Assembly (NCBI GenBank): GCA_905221105.1
Contig: CAJNBW010000007.1
Coordinates: 51,733-115,732 of the forward strand
Length of the DNA stretch: 64,000 nucleotides
Direction: 5' to 3'
Origin: a bacterium
GTDB lineage: Bacteria > Bacillota > Bacilli > Lactobacillales > Streptococcaceae
In this document: positions 29,820 to 37,468 of the stretch, one piece after another
Position numbering within the stretch: position 1 is the first letter of the stretch
Layout: every line of letters starts with the position of its first letter
Translations under genes and position numbers: made by a program
Notes under the pieces: generated by a model
Databases searched by the model: none
Seen by the model: only the letters and a program-made list of their open reading frames with translations
Told to the model about the DNA's origin: nothing

Positions 29820-30392
29820 CTATTGATTTTCTGAGGAGTCTAGTTTTTGAGGGGATTCATTGTTTTTGTCTTTTTTTTCTATAAGTTCGTTCGTTTGATT
29901 GATACTTTGGATAATCAATCTTAGTTTTTCAGATTTAAAGTGATTTTCCTTAATAGATAAAATAAGTTCAAACATTTCGTCACTGCTATCTACAAGTGAT
30001 TTGATAGTGTGTAAAGTAGTTATAGCTTTTCCTCTATGGATTTCATCTTCATGGAGAACTTGATCTAAGTATTGTAACCTTTCAGATAGTATTTCTTTCA
30101 TTGCATCGTATTGTTTACGATATTCTGTTAGTTTTTTTTCGAGGTCTTCAATCAAATTATTTAATTGCTCACTCGTGTTTTCTTCATGGCCTAACAGATA
30201 ACCTACACTTACTCCAAAGTAGTCAGCTAAATAAGACCAAATTTGTTCATCTCTTGGTTTTCTAATTTCATTCTCATAATACATAAGTTGACTATCAGAA
30301 ACTGAAAAATTGTATTTCTCTTTTAAAATACCTTTTAGTTTATTTAAGGATAAATTTTCTTTTTCCCTTAACTCTTTTAGTTTAATTTTCAC
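29820..30392 (-). CDS. CI-like helix-turn-helix repressor
   Basis: 190 residues from a GTG start at 30392 (upstream in-frame ATGs overlap the promoter). An XRE-type helix-turn-helix occupies residues 1-70 (LKELREKENLSLNKLKGIL...). The rest is a charged, coiled-coil-rich tail (LNNLIEDLEKKLTEYRKQYDAMK). It lacks an S24/LexA-type self-cleavage domain, so SOS auto-cleavage is not expected; a derepressor protein, as in staphylococcal islands, is more likely. It is divergent from a Cro-like gene over three operator-like sites. Confidence 0.85.
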   Translation of the reverse strand: MKIKLKELREKENLSLNKLKGILKEKYNFSVSDSQLMYYENEIRKPRDEQIWSYLADYFGVSVGYLLGHEENTSEQLNNLIEDLEKKLTEYRKQYDAMKEILSERLQYLDQVLHEDEIHRGKAITTLHTIKSLVDSSDEMFELILSIKENHFKSEKLRLIIQSINQTNELIEKKDKNNESPQKLDSSENQ

Positions 30393-30426
30393 AGTTTTAC
30401 ACCTAAATTCGATTACTTTTAAATAG

Positions 30427-30455
30427 ATTATATCATAGCGAACAGAAATTAGCCA
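30427..30455 (-). promoter_or_regulatory. Repressor promoter, extended -10
   Basis: On the minus strand TGATATAAT (-10 box at 30427-30432) with a weak -35 TGGCTA 17 bases upstream. It drives the CI-like gene away from the operators. Confidence 0.65.
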
Positions 30456-30461
30456 TAAAAA

Positions 30462-30539
30462 ATTCTCAAAAAAAGAATGTTTAGCGCTTGACATTCTCAA
30501 AATAAGAGTATATAATCAAATTGTTCTTAAATTGAGAAC
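30462..30539. promoter_or_regulatory. Three evenly spaced 17-bp operators
   Basis: ATTCTCAAAAAAAGAAT (30462-30478), ATTCTCAAAATAAGAGT (30493-30509) and GTTCTTAAATTGAGAAC (30523-30539) share the inverted pattern TTCT-N7-AGAA. Their centres are 31 and 30 bp apart, three helical turns. The middle site fills the spacer of the rightward promoter. Confidence 0.75.
30488..30516 (+). promoter_or_regulatory. Rightward early promoter
   Basis: Perfect consensus TTGACA (30488-30493), 17 bases, TATAAT (30511-30516). It drives the Cro-like gene and probably the replication block. Operator 2 overlaps it. Confidence 0.85.
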
Positions 30540-30564
30540 GGATTTTTAGAAAGGAGGAAGAAAA

Positions 30565-30753
30565 ATGATTATCACTCAAGACCAAGCTAAAGCGTTACGC
30601 CGTAAGAAAGCAGATTTACAACTAAAAAATTATGAGTTTGCACTTGAAATTGGAGTGGCATCTAGAACAGTTCCCAAAATTCTAAAGGGTGATTACAAAG
30701 CACCAAAAAGAATCTATGCAAGTGTAATGGAATGGCTAGCAAAGGATTATTAG
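30565..30753 (+). CDS. Cro-like small helix-turn-helix protein
   Basis: 62 residues, almost only a DNA-binding domain (FALEIGVASRTVPKILKGDYKAP is the helix-turn-helix). The ATG follows AAAGGAGG. It is the first gene of the rightward operon, divergent from the repressor, the usual place of Cro. An excisionase role is less likely but possible. Confidence 0.75.
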   Translation: MIITQDQAKALRRKKADLQLKNYEFALEIGVASRTVPKILKGDYKAPKRIYASVMEWLAKDY

Positions 30754-31266
30754 AAAGGAGCGACCCAATCGCAATACTATTTTACATTTACAGATTTCTC
30801 ATGTGGTGCTTTACCACTGGGGATTGACAACAAAAAAGTCACTTGCTCAAATTTTGGTCGAGGAGAGCAAGCGACTGGATCAAGAATATAGATATTTTTT
30901 CTATACCTTGATTATAACAAAAATCAACTATTCAATCAATAACAACTAATGGCAGGCAAGCAATTAGAAAAGGTTTTGAAAAGCATAGAGCGCCAACTCT
31001 TTAAACTGGTACTTTCTCACGCTTTCATTTTGGCGAGTCTGAGCGTGAGGATATCCTGTATAAGAAACAACTCAAAAAGCCCCATGCTCAGAAATTTGGC
31101 GACCGAGAGCATGAGGCTGTAGACAAGAAAAACTGTATAAGAAACAACCATTAAAAATCCCCACACTCGCCATCGCAAAACTTTGAGTGTGAGGATATCC
31201 TGTATAGTAAAAAAGCATTAAAAAGCCATCAGGGCAATTACACAACATAGAAACAGAGGTAAAAAT
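30754..31266 (+). ncRNA. 513-base region with a four-hairpin array
   Basis: No convincing gene. It contains four hairpins: arms 30837-30848/30865-30876, 31015-31024/31041-31050, 31079-31089/31107-31117 and 31157-31168/31185-31196. Stems are 10-12 bp, loops 16-17 bases, and each is preceded by an A-rich run. Stem sequences differ while pairing is kept, and three of four have a non-pair at step 8 from the loop. Loops share an ATTTTGG(C/T)GA-like core in three copies. GATATCCTGTATA follows copies 2 and 4, and CTGTATAAGAAACAAC follows 2 and 3. The second copy of the 27-bp repeat lies between hairpins 1 and 2. Confidence 0.7.
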
Positions 31267-31698
31267 ATGGACACATTTTTAAAAGATTTTCGAAATGAGT
31301 TGCAGCTCATTGAGGAAAAACTGGAAATTTTATCAGAGTGGCATAAGTCTAAGAATCATATTGGAGCAACAGAAATTGTTGAAGATTGTAATTCAGTAAT
31401 CAGTCAGCTATGGGTAAGGTTTTATAAATTATCTGAAGCGTACAAGAAGCAAGAAGCGAGCCATAAAGAGTTCTTTAATGCGAATGTTGAAAACTTACTT
31501 GGAGAATTAAAAAAATATGACGATGAATGCGTAAACAGACACGGTAAAGTCCCTGACTGGTTGCTATTCAATTTCTTAGACCAAGTTGTAAAAGAGAATA
31601 AATTAAGCAATGGTATCATTCAAAAGACCGCTTCAACATGGACATATTTACGGAATTTAGTAGTTGCTGATTTAGAAGAAAGAGGGCTATTAAAATGA
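31267..31698 (+). CDS. Hypothetical island protein
   Basis: 143 residues, charged and probably all-helical (LQLIEEKLEILSEWHKSKNHIGATEIVEDCNSVI). No signal peptide or membrane segment. The ATG follows AGAGGTAAAA. It is the first long gene after the hairpin array and overlaps the next ORF by 4 bases. I do not recognise the family. Confidence 0.7.
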   Translation: MDTFLKDFRNELQLIEEKLEILSEWHKSKNHIGATEIVEDCNSVISQLWVRFYKLSEAYKKQEASHKEFFNANVENLLGELKKYDDECVNRHGKVPDWLLFNFLDQVVKENKLSNGIIQKTASTWTYLRNLVVADLEERGLLK

Positions 31699-31895
31699 CA
31701 CTAGACCTAGACAACATGACACAAGCAGAATTTGATGAACTAATGGCTGAAATCAAGGAGAAACGCCCCAACCTCTTCCAGTTTATTTCTGATTTTGTAG
31801 ATCGAAAAGTAAGCACAGAAGAAGTGGACGACTTCCTAAAGATGGAACGAAGCGACCAAGTGGAATATATTAAGAATTACAAAGCGAGGGCATAA
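31695..31895 (+). CDS. Small acidic island protein
   Basis: 66 residues, acidic N-terminal half (MTLDLDNMTQAEFDELMAEI) and a helical remainder. It starts at an ATGA overlap with the previous gene, so it is translationally coupled. Function not recognised. Confidence 0.6.
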   Translation: MTLDLDNMTQAEFDELMAEIKEKRPNLFQFISDFVDRKVSTEEVDDFLKMERSDQVEYIKNYKARA

Positions 31896-31896
31896 G

Positions 31897-32100
31897 ATGA
31901 ATGAATTAGATTTGACCAATACACAAGCGGTAATCTGTATGGTGGTATTGATTGGCTTACTGCTTTATTTAAACCACCGAGACCGCAAAAAAAGCGCCCA
32001 ATTTGAGCGGGAAAACCAACAGACGATAGAAACACCTAGCGAGGATTTAAATCCTTATTATGGACGCTATATCCAGCTTGCAGGTAAGATTAATAATTAG
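31897..32100 (+). CDS. Small single-pass membrane protein
   Basis: 67 residues with one hydrophobic helix (AVICMVVLIGLLLYL, about residues 11-25) followed by a basic stretch NHRDRKKS and a polar tail, so the C-terminus is probably inside. It lies one base after the previous gene. Function unknown. Confidence 0.6.
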   Translation: MNELDLTNTQAVICMVVLIGLLLYLNHRDRKKSAQFERENQQTIETPSEDLNPYYGRYIQLAGKINN

Positions 32101-32113
32101 AAAGGGGTGTAAT

Positions 32114-32380
32114 ATGCAACTATTATCAAGAGAAGCAGAGATTGAATTACTGGAGAAAGTGGGAGATCACTTAGCGAAAAGGATGGAACTGGAAAAGCAA
32201 CGTGATGATAATTGGGACTTGATTTCTAGACCTGAGGTGTTAGAGAAGTTAGGTATTAGTGGAACCACGTTAAATAACTGGCAGGAGCATGGTCTAAAAT
32301 CGTTCCAGTCGCCTTTTGAAAACAGTAAGAAAATCTATTACCGTAAGAGTGATATTTACAATTTTCTTGCAGTAGATTAG
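32114..32380 (+). CDS. MerR/excisionase-like DNA-binding protein
   Basis: 88 residues. An N-terminal helix is followed by LISRPEVLEKLGISGTTLNNW, a winged helix-turn-helix of the kind seen in phage excisionases and in the HTH_17 family, with a C-terminal KKIYYRKSDIYNFL that matches the usual wing. The start is at 32114 behind AAAGGGG. It may serve as excisionase (Xis) for the integrase; a transcription role is possible. Confidence 0.65.
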   Translation: MQLLSREAEIELLEKVGDHLAKRMELEKQRDDNWDLISRPEVLEKLGISGTTLNNWQEHGLKSFQSPFENSKKIYYRKSDIYNFLAVD

Positions 32381-32390
32381 GAGGTGGAAA

Positions 32391-32537
32391 ATGGCAAGGT
32401 ATAACACACACCCAGCACAAGGCGGAGGGCATTATCATGACGTTAAAGTATATAAAAACCGTGGTAGAACATTAGCTCAAACAGAACAGGAGAAGCGATT
32501 GAAGAAATTGAAAAAGAAACGCAAAAAGGGGCGATAG
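32391..32537 (+). CDS. Very basic small protein
   Basis: 48 residues. The C-terminal third is nearly all Lys/Arg (RLKKLKKKRKKGR), suggesting nucleic-acid binding. The ATG follows AGGAGGTGG. It ends one base before the primase gene. A histidine-rich GGGHYHDVKV segment lies near residue 14. Function unknown. Confidence 0.65.
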   Translation: MARYNTHPAQGGGHYHDVKVYKNRGRTLAQTEQEKRLKKLKKKRKKGR

Positions 32538-32538
32538 T

Positions 32539-33405
32539 ATGACAATTTACGAGGCTAAAGGATTTCAAAATAATCTTGTCTATCCATTTGATAAGATTGA
32601 GCCGTTTGAGTATATTGAACGTTTTAAGCCTTTGGTAGTCCCTGAAGGGTCAAACATTGAAGAATTTAAACGTACACAAGCGCCATACTGCATCAGTGGG
32701 AAAGTAACACCAGAAAAGAATGGCTGTTACAAGCGAAACAACTCCAGTCTAATCTATCGGGATTTGATTTTCCTTGATTATGACGATATACAGGGGACGT
32801 CTGAGGGCTTTATAAAGGCTGTTTCTAGCGCTTTATTTGGCTACTCCTATATCTTATACCCGACTATTAAACATAGCTTAGAAAACCCCCGTTTTCGGCT
32901 TGTAGTGAAGCCTGACAACGTGATGAACGAGGTAACCTATAAGCAGGTAGTGAAAGAGATTGCTGACAAGATTGGCCTACCCTTTGACATGGCCAGTTTA
33001 ACATGGTCACAACTCCAAGGGCTACCAGTAACAACAGGCGACCCAGCAAGTTATCAAAAGATTGTGGAGCATGGCCTTGACTATCCAGTACCAAAGACAA
33101 CGGCTGAACCAGTCAAACAGAAAGCTACAAGCCTTCCATACACTCCAAGGCCAAGTGGTCAGAAATCTATGACCATGAGGATCATTGACACGCTTTTCAA
33201 CGGATTTGGAGACGAGGGAGGGCGTAACGTAGCACTGACACGATTTGTAGGCTTACTCTTTAATAAGTGGGTTGATTGCGACTTAAAAACGGCTTATGAA
33301 CTATCTAAGATAGCCAATAGCGTGACAGTTGAACCATTACCAATTGAAGAGTTAGACCGTACTTTTAGCAGTATTGCACGGGCTGAATACAGAAAGAGAG
33401 GTTAG
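32539..33405 (+). CDS. Primase-like replication protein
   Basis: 288 residues. The N-terminal region contains LIFLDYDDIQG (around residue 80) and ENPRFRLVVKP, fitting the catalytic strands of an archaeo-eukaryotic-type prim-pol. A C-terminal PriCT-like domain (GGRNVALTRFVGLLFNKW, about 230-285) follows. It would make primers for island replication with the helicase encoded next. The start is ATG 32539. The family assignment is from motif recognition. Confidence 0.75.
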   Translation: MTIYEAKGFQNNLVYPFDKIEPFEYIERFKPLVVPEGSNIEEFKRTQAPYCISGKVTPEKNGCYKRNNSSLIYRDLIFLDYDDIQGTSEGFIKAVSSALFGYSYILYPTIKHSLENPRFRLVVKPDNVMNEVTYKQVVKEIADKIGLPFDMASLTWSQLQGLPVTTGDPASYQKIVEHGLDYPVPKTTAEPVKQKATSLPYTPRPSGQKSMTMRIIDTLFNGFGDEGGRNVALTRFVGLLFNKWVDCDLKTAYELSKIANSVTVEPLPIEELDRTFSSIARAEYRKRG

Positions 33406-33409
33406 AACC

Positions 33410-34939
33410 ATAGAACTAGAAGAATTAGAAAACCTAGAAAGTGAAATCACGGAGGTCAGAGAGCAAGAGCAACCTCCTAGAACGATGAAGGAACTATATA
33501 GCAGGATTTGGGAACTTGGGGATCAATGGCGTAAAGAAAACTCCTATATCGTCAATGAAGGAAAGAAAAACGAAAGGGTAGAAATCCCACGACCAAGTGT
33601 TGCAATCGTAGCCAAAGCATTACAGGAAATTTGCCATTTTACCTTTATTGGTGAGGGAGTTATAAGTGATATTAGTAAGCTATATCTTTACCACTTGGAT
33701 TTAGGACATTATGTATCAAGTAACGATATTTTTAGAAAGTTACTCCTAAAATATGACTCACGCTTGACTTCTAACAAGTTCTTCACGGAACTCATATCTT
33801 TTATCCGTACAGAAACAAAAATGAAAAAACCGCTGGACGATTATCGATATATTCCAGTAGCGAATGGAGTTTATAATATTAAAACTCATAAACTAGAGGA
33901 ATTTAGTCCTAACTTTGTAATTACTAGCAAGATACAAACGGAGTACAATCCATGCGCCAGAAAGCCGATTTTAGACGGTTGGTTTGATTTTGATAGATGG
34001 TTAGAGACATTAGCAGTTAACGATAAAGAAGTTGTAGCTTTATTGTGGCAAGTCATAAATGAGGCTATCAATCCCAACCGAACACGTAAGAAAATGGTGC
34101 TAATGGTTGGAGATGGTAATAATGGGAAGGGGACTTTCCAAGCCTTGCTGGAGAATTTGATAGGGCGGTCAAATATTAGTAATTTAAAACCTGACCAATT
34201 CGGGAAAGAGTTCTATTTGGGAGCTTTGGAAGGAAAGGTTTGTAATATCGGAGATGATATTTCTAATAAGTACCTAGATGAGGTTTCAGACCTTATGAGT
34301 GTAATTAGTGGAGATCCAGTGCAGGTCAATAAAAAAAGTTTGCAACCCGTCGAAGCACGTTTCAGACTATTGTGTATCTTTTCGGGTAATGATTTACCTA
34401 GAGCAAGAAATAAGACAATGGGTTGGTATAGACGACTTTGTATCATTCCATTCCGTGCAGATTTTAACGGTAAGACGGAACGCCATGAAATCAAAGACCG
34501 TTTTATAAAAGACAAAGAGTTGCTAGAGTGGGTTTTATTTAAAGTTTTAAATATGCCAGATTTCGATAGCTTTATAGAACCTAAAGCGGTACAAGAAATG
34601 CTTAGCAAGTACAAAAACGATAACGATTATATCAAAGTTTGGGTGGAGAATTTCTACATACAAAACGGGTGGCATAAAATAAACCATGTACCAATGTTTA
34701 TTGCAAGAAATAAATTAAAAGAGTTTGCTGAAGATATTGGGATAGAAAGACCAAAGCTTGGACAGTTTAGCAATGCAGTCATAGCATTACTAGAGAAATC
34801 AACCCCTTATAAGTACACTTCAAAGAATGGAACAGTAAGCCCTAAGTATTATGAAGCACTTGATCCACAAGGTTTTCACCGTAACAGAATTGCTAAAGGG
34901 GTATGGGGAATACATTTAGAAGATGAAGATTTAGGTTAG
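33410..34939 (+). CDS. D5/P4-type superfamily III helicase, apparent ATA start
   Basis: About 510 residues. Walker A MVGDGNNGKGTF, then a Walker B-like CNIGDDIS and a LCIFSGNDLPRA sensor motif define a phage/plasmid D5-like replicative helicase. The frame is open back to a TTG at 33374 inside the primase gene. The only well-placed ribosome site (AGAGAGG) stands before ATA at 33410, directly ahead of GAACTAGAAGAATTAGAA, as if ATG had become ATA. An internal ATG at 33485 has no ribosome site. The start is therefore unsettled; the domain call is solid. Confidence 0.8.
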   Translation: MELEELENLESEITEVREQEQPPRTMKELYSRIWELGDQWRKENSYIVNEGKKNERVEIPRPSVAIVAKALQEICHFTFIGEGVISDISKLYLYHLDLGHYVSSNDIFRKLLLKYDSRLTSNKFFTELISFIRTETKMKKPLDDYRYIPVANGVYNIKTHKLEEFSPNFVITSKIQTEYNPCARKPILDGWFDFDRWLETLAVNDKEVVALLWQVINEAINPNRTRKKMVLMVGDGNNGKGTFQALLENLIGRSNISNLKPDQFGKEFYLGALEGKVCNIGDDISNKYLDEVSDLMSVISGDPVQVNKKSLQPVEARFRLLCIFSGNDLPRARNKTMGWYRRLCIIPFRADFNGKTERHEIKDRFIKDKELLEWVLFKVLNMPDFDSFIEPKAVQEMLSKYKNDNDYIKVWVENFYIQNGWHKINHVPMFIARNKLKEFAEDIGIERPKLGQFSNAVIALLEKSTPYKYTSKNGTVSPKYYEALDPQGFHRNRIAKGVWGIHLEDEDLG

Positions 34940-35236
34940 GTTTTAAAACACTAGAAAATCAATAATACCAAGGTCTGTAGCAATTTAGGTTAGGTGTGAA
35001 TTAAAAACCTAACCTAATTCCTAACCTTTGTAAACGTTTATATAAAGGGATTTATGAAGATTTAGGTTAGGAGGTTAGGTTTTATTTCTAATATATCTAT
35101 AAAAAAATAATATGTATGTGTGTTATATAGGCGCGAACTTGAAAAGTAAACCTAACCCTAACCTAAACCCTTAAAAATATTGATATGAAAGGTTTTTTGT
35201 GGGTTAGGTTTAAACCTAATCAAAACCTAATCTAAT
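34931..35236. other. Iteron cluster, probable replication origin
   Basis: The 317-base gap after the helicase gene is filled with TTAGGTTAGG-type repeats in both orientations: forward at 34931, 34985, 35062, 35072 and 35203; reverse (CCTAACCTAA) at 35008, 35020, 35151, 35158, 35213 and 35225. Between the two groups lies an AT-rich tract (about 35083-35130). Iterons next to the replication genes plus an AT-rich unwinding region are the expected form of an island origin. Confidence 0.75.
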
Positions 35237-35256
35237 AGAATAAAGGAGCAAAACAG

Positions 35257-35448
35257 ATGAACATTTTTCAAAGAGTGACTAGACTAGAAGAAACCGTTGA
35301 GTGGATCAGTGAGGTGCTGGATGGCTTGAATAAGAATGCGAACCATAACGTTACAGTAAGCAATAAAAACATCGAACGGATTCAGGAAGGTTTTGAAATA
35401 GTCTTTAAAGAGATTGACGAACTAAAAGCAGTAGCTGACAAACACTAA
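35257..35448 (+). CDS. Small coiled-coil-like protein
   Basis: 63 residues, heptad-like hydrophobic spacing (VTRLEETVEWISEVLDGLNK and a second helix IERIQEGFEIVFKEIDELKAV). The ATG follows AAAGGAGC. Function not recognised. Confidence 0.6.
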   Translation: MNIFQRVTRLEETVEWISEVLDGLNKNANHNVTVSNKNIERIQEGFEIVFKEIDELKAVADKH

Positions 35449-35533
35449 AAACAAAATGGGGTAGATAGTACCGACCCCCTTGCAATGGTGTAACTACTAG
35501 TGACCCCCTTAAAACAGAAAGAGGAAAAACAAC

Positions 35534-35689
35534 ATGGATAAATTAGATGAATTGATACAAAAAGGGTTTATTTTATACCAAAAAAGTGGTAGAATAGAAG
35601 TAGAATCCCCCCCAACTTTTGGGAGTGTGACCTTGCATTTTCAAGATGGTAGATTTTCCCACTTGGTGCGAACTGAAACAAAGAAATAG
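35534..35689 (+). CDS. Small hypothetical protein
   Basis: 51 residues (MDKLDELIQKGFILYQKSGR..., ending VRTETKK) behind AGAGGAAAAA. It looks like a beta-rich mini-domain. It lies between two short CCCCCTT-containing repeats and a terminator. Function unknown. Confidence 0.55.
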   Translation: MDKLDELIQKGFILYQKSGRIEVESPPTFGSVTLHFQDGRFSHLVRTETKK

Positions 35690-35708
35690 AGTCTATCGGA
35701 ACAACCGA

Positions 35709-35750
35709 GGACACTGAATAAGCTAAATGGCTTTTCGGTGTCCTTTTTTG
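35709..35750 (+). terminator. Terminator inside the island
   Basis: GGACAC / GTGTCC outer stem with an inner AGC/GCT stem, then T6. It may separate the replication block from the later genes. Confidence 0.7.
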
Positions 35751-35772
35751 TTTTGGTAGAAGGAGAACGGAT

Positions 35773-35964
35773 ATGAGATTAGGAAGTAAAGTAAAACGTC
35801 TGGAAGAATTTCAAAAGAATAGAGAACGTAACAAGGTTGTGTTTATCAATAGTGGGGATTTTAAGGATTCAACAGAATGCGATGAATACATTGCTAGGCT
35901 TACAGAAGAGTATAAAGTACAATATATCAATCCTATTTTCTTTATCGATGATGTGAGCGTTTAA
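35773..35964 (+). CDS. Small hypothetical protein
   Basis: 63 residues, starting MRLGSKVKRLEEFQ with a basic helix, then an alpha/beta pattern (KVVFINSGDF). The N-terminus resembles that of the ORF at 37222 (RSLKIRLQRLEE). The ATG follows AGAAGGAGAA. Function unknown. Confidence 0.6.
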   Translation: MRLGSKVKRLEEFQKNRERNKVVFINSGDFKDSTECDEYIARLTEEYKVQYINPIFFIDDVSV

Positions 35965-35985
35965 ACTGACAGGAGGTAGAAAGCT

Positions 35986-36351
35986 ATTGAAAAATTAAAA
36001 CCAAAACAAGAATACTTTTTGATGGCTTTGGTTAGTGAACCAAGCATTACAAAAGCTATTGAAAAATCAGGAATCGCCAAAAATACGGCGTATAGGTATC
36101 TTAAAGATAGGAATTTTCTCAGCGAATATCAAAAGCTGAGACAAGACATGATAGGACGAACGACAAGCCTATTATTACAGGCCAGTGGGCGTGCAGTTGA
36201 AGTATTGTACGAGGTGGCAGATGATCCAGAAAAAAGCCCCTACGCAAGGGTACAGGCAGCTAAAACAATATTAGAAATAGCATACCGTGGCATGGAATTA
36301 GAAGACTTGCAAACACGGATAGAAAGATTAGAACAAGAAATGGAACTATGA
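35986..36351 (+). CDS. Small-terminase-like DNA-binding protein, apparent ATT start
   Basis: About 121 residues. A helix-turn-helix (SITKAIEKSGIAKNTAYRYLKD) is followed by helices and a C-terminal coiled coil (DLQTRIERLEQEMEL), the layout of phage small terminase or phBC6A51-type proteins. A perfect AGGAGG at 35971 stands nine bases before ATT GAA AAA TTA AAA CC; the first in-frame ATG is at 36019, inside the conserved start. ATT is therefore the likely initiation codon. In PICIs such proteins redirect helper-phage packaging. It overlaps the next gene by 4 bases. Confidence 0.65.
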   Translation: MEKLKPKQEYFLMALVSEPSITKAIEKSGIAKNTAYRYLKDRNFLSEYQKLRQDMIGRTTSLLLQASGRAVEVLYEVADDPEKSPYARVQAAKTILEIAYRGMELEDLQTRIERLEQEMEL

Positions 36352-36515
36352 AAATTAAATTATTTTATTATTACCGCTGGGACTCTACTACACTAGAAGA
36401 TTTTGAAAAAAAGATTAACGACTTCATGGCAACTGTCCAAGTGGTGGACGTGAAATATTCAGAGGCCACCAATAACACAGAAGCAATCACTGGTGTGATG
36501 GTGCTATATAAGTAA
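36348..36515 (+). CDS. Cse60-like small protein
   Basis: 55 residues, MKIKLFYYYRWDS..., with the pattern of the Cse60 family (charged helix LEDFEKKINDF, then VVDVKYSEA and a final VMVLYK strand). Originally named from Bacillus sporulation but common in phages; role unknown. It starts in an ATGA overlap with the terminase-like gene. Confidence 0.65.
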   Translation: MKIKLFYYYRWDSTTLEDFEKKINDFMATVQVVDVKYSEATNNTEAITGVMVLYK

Positions 36516-36533
36516 GCAGAAGGAGTTGAATAG

Positions 36534-37154
36534 ATGAAGAAAAGCACAGTATTAGCCAAAACAGAATCGCTAAAAGGGGCTATTTATAACCTCTCTGAGA
36601 AAATTGAAAAAATCCGAAATAACAATTATTTGAGTGTAGAGGGCAAGACATACGAGTTAGAAGAACTTAAATACCAGTATGAAAACTGGTATGGGGCATA
36701 CTACAATGAGTTAAAAGCATTATCAGATGGTTTATTAGAAAAAGTAGAACGTAAACGTGCTGAAGATGAAGTTAAAAAATTGACTGACTACGGCTATCAA
36801 GCGGCTTTACAAAATGCTTTAAAACTATTGGAAAAAGAAGCGCTAGAAGTTTCAACCGCTAAGGCATTGATAGACCATTACAAGGACGATTGGATGGCTT
36901 TATCACTTATTAGAAGTACCGTGGGGGATATCTGGGGAGATGGCAATCCTAAAAATGTTGAAATCGCCCAATATATTCCAATTGATAACCGTGAGCGTAC
37001 AAAAGATTTGTTGGCCAAGTTTAGCCGTGGGGTTGATGAAATCAATTACGAGCGTTTGATGGTAGATGACCAATTTGTAAAAGCAAGAGTGGATGCGTTG
37101 ATTGTATTCTTAAACTCAGATTTTCTTGATGAAAACATGGAAGCACAATATTAA
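36534..37154 (+). CDS. Hypothetical island protein
   Basis: 206 residues, highly helical, with coiled-coil character in the first 90 residues (LSEKIEKIRNNN..., LEELKYQYENWYGAYYNELKAL). No membrane segment. The ATG follows GAAGGAG. A terminator follows at 37164. I do not recognise the family; a structural or packaging-interference role cannot be judged. Confidence 0.65.
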   Translation: MKKSTVLAKTESLKGAIYNLSEKIEKIRNNNYLSVEGKTYELEELKYQYENWYGAYYNELKALSDGLLEKVERKRAEDEVKKLTDYGYQAALQNALKLLEKEALEVSTAKALIDHYKDDWMALSLIRSTVGDIWGDGNPKNVEIAQYIPIDNRERTKDLLAKFSRGVDEINYERLMVDDQFVKARVDALIVFLNSDFLDENMEAQY

Positions 37155-37163
37155 AATCTTACG

Positions 37164-37185
37164 AGGGGGAGCAATCCCCTTTTTT
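37164..37185 (+). terminator. Terminator inside the island
   Basis: GGGGGA / TCCCC hairpin with a 4-base loop and T7. Confidence 0.75.
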
Positions 37186-37221
37186 AGATAAATCAGATAG
37201 AATTACACACGAGGTATGAGA

Positions 37222-37455
37222 ATGGTTAGAAGTTTAAAGATAAGACTGCAAAGATTGGAAGAACACACTATTAAAGATATAACACCGATTGTATGGCTGA
37301 CCTTTCTTGAGAACGGGGAATATGAAGTAAGAGTACCAGAATATAGGGAAAAATCTAAAGAAGTAGTAATGACCTTTAAGACCGAGAAAGAAGCTTGGGA
37401 TTACATAGAAACCACTGTAGGGGCTTGTATTGTTTGGGATATACCACCACAATAA
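37222..37455 (+). CDS. Small hypothetical protein
   Basis: 77 residues. An N-terminal basic helix (MVRSLKIRLQRLEEH) is followed by a beta-strand-rich part (TPIVWLTFLENGEYEVRV). The ATG at 37222 has GAGG eight bases upstream; the ATG at 37216 is too close to that site. Function unknown. Confidence 0.55.
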   Translation: MVRSLKIRLQRLEEHTIKDITPIVWLTFLENGEYEVRVPEYREKSKEVVMTFKTEKEAWDYIETTVGACIVWDIPPQ

Positions 37456-37468
37456 AGGAGTGCCCAGC

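Noticed and set aside
30837..31196. Hairpin array as a CRISPR array
   Set aside because: Spacing is irregular (about 178, 64 and 78 bases), the stems are not identical repeats, and no cas genes are present.
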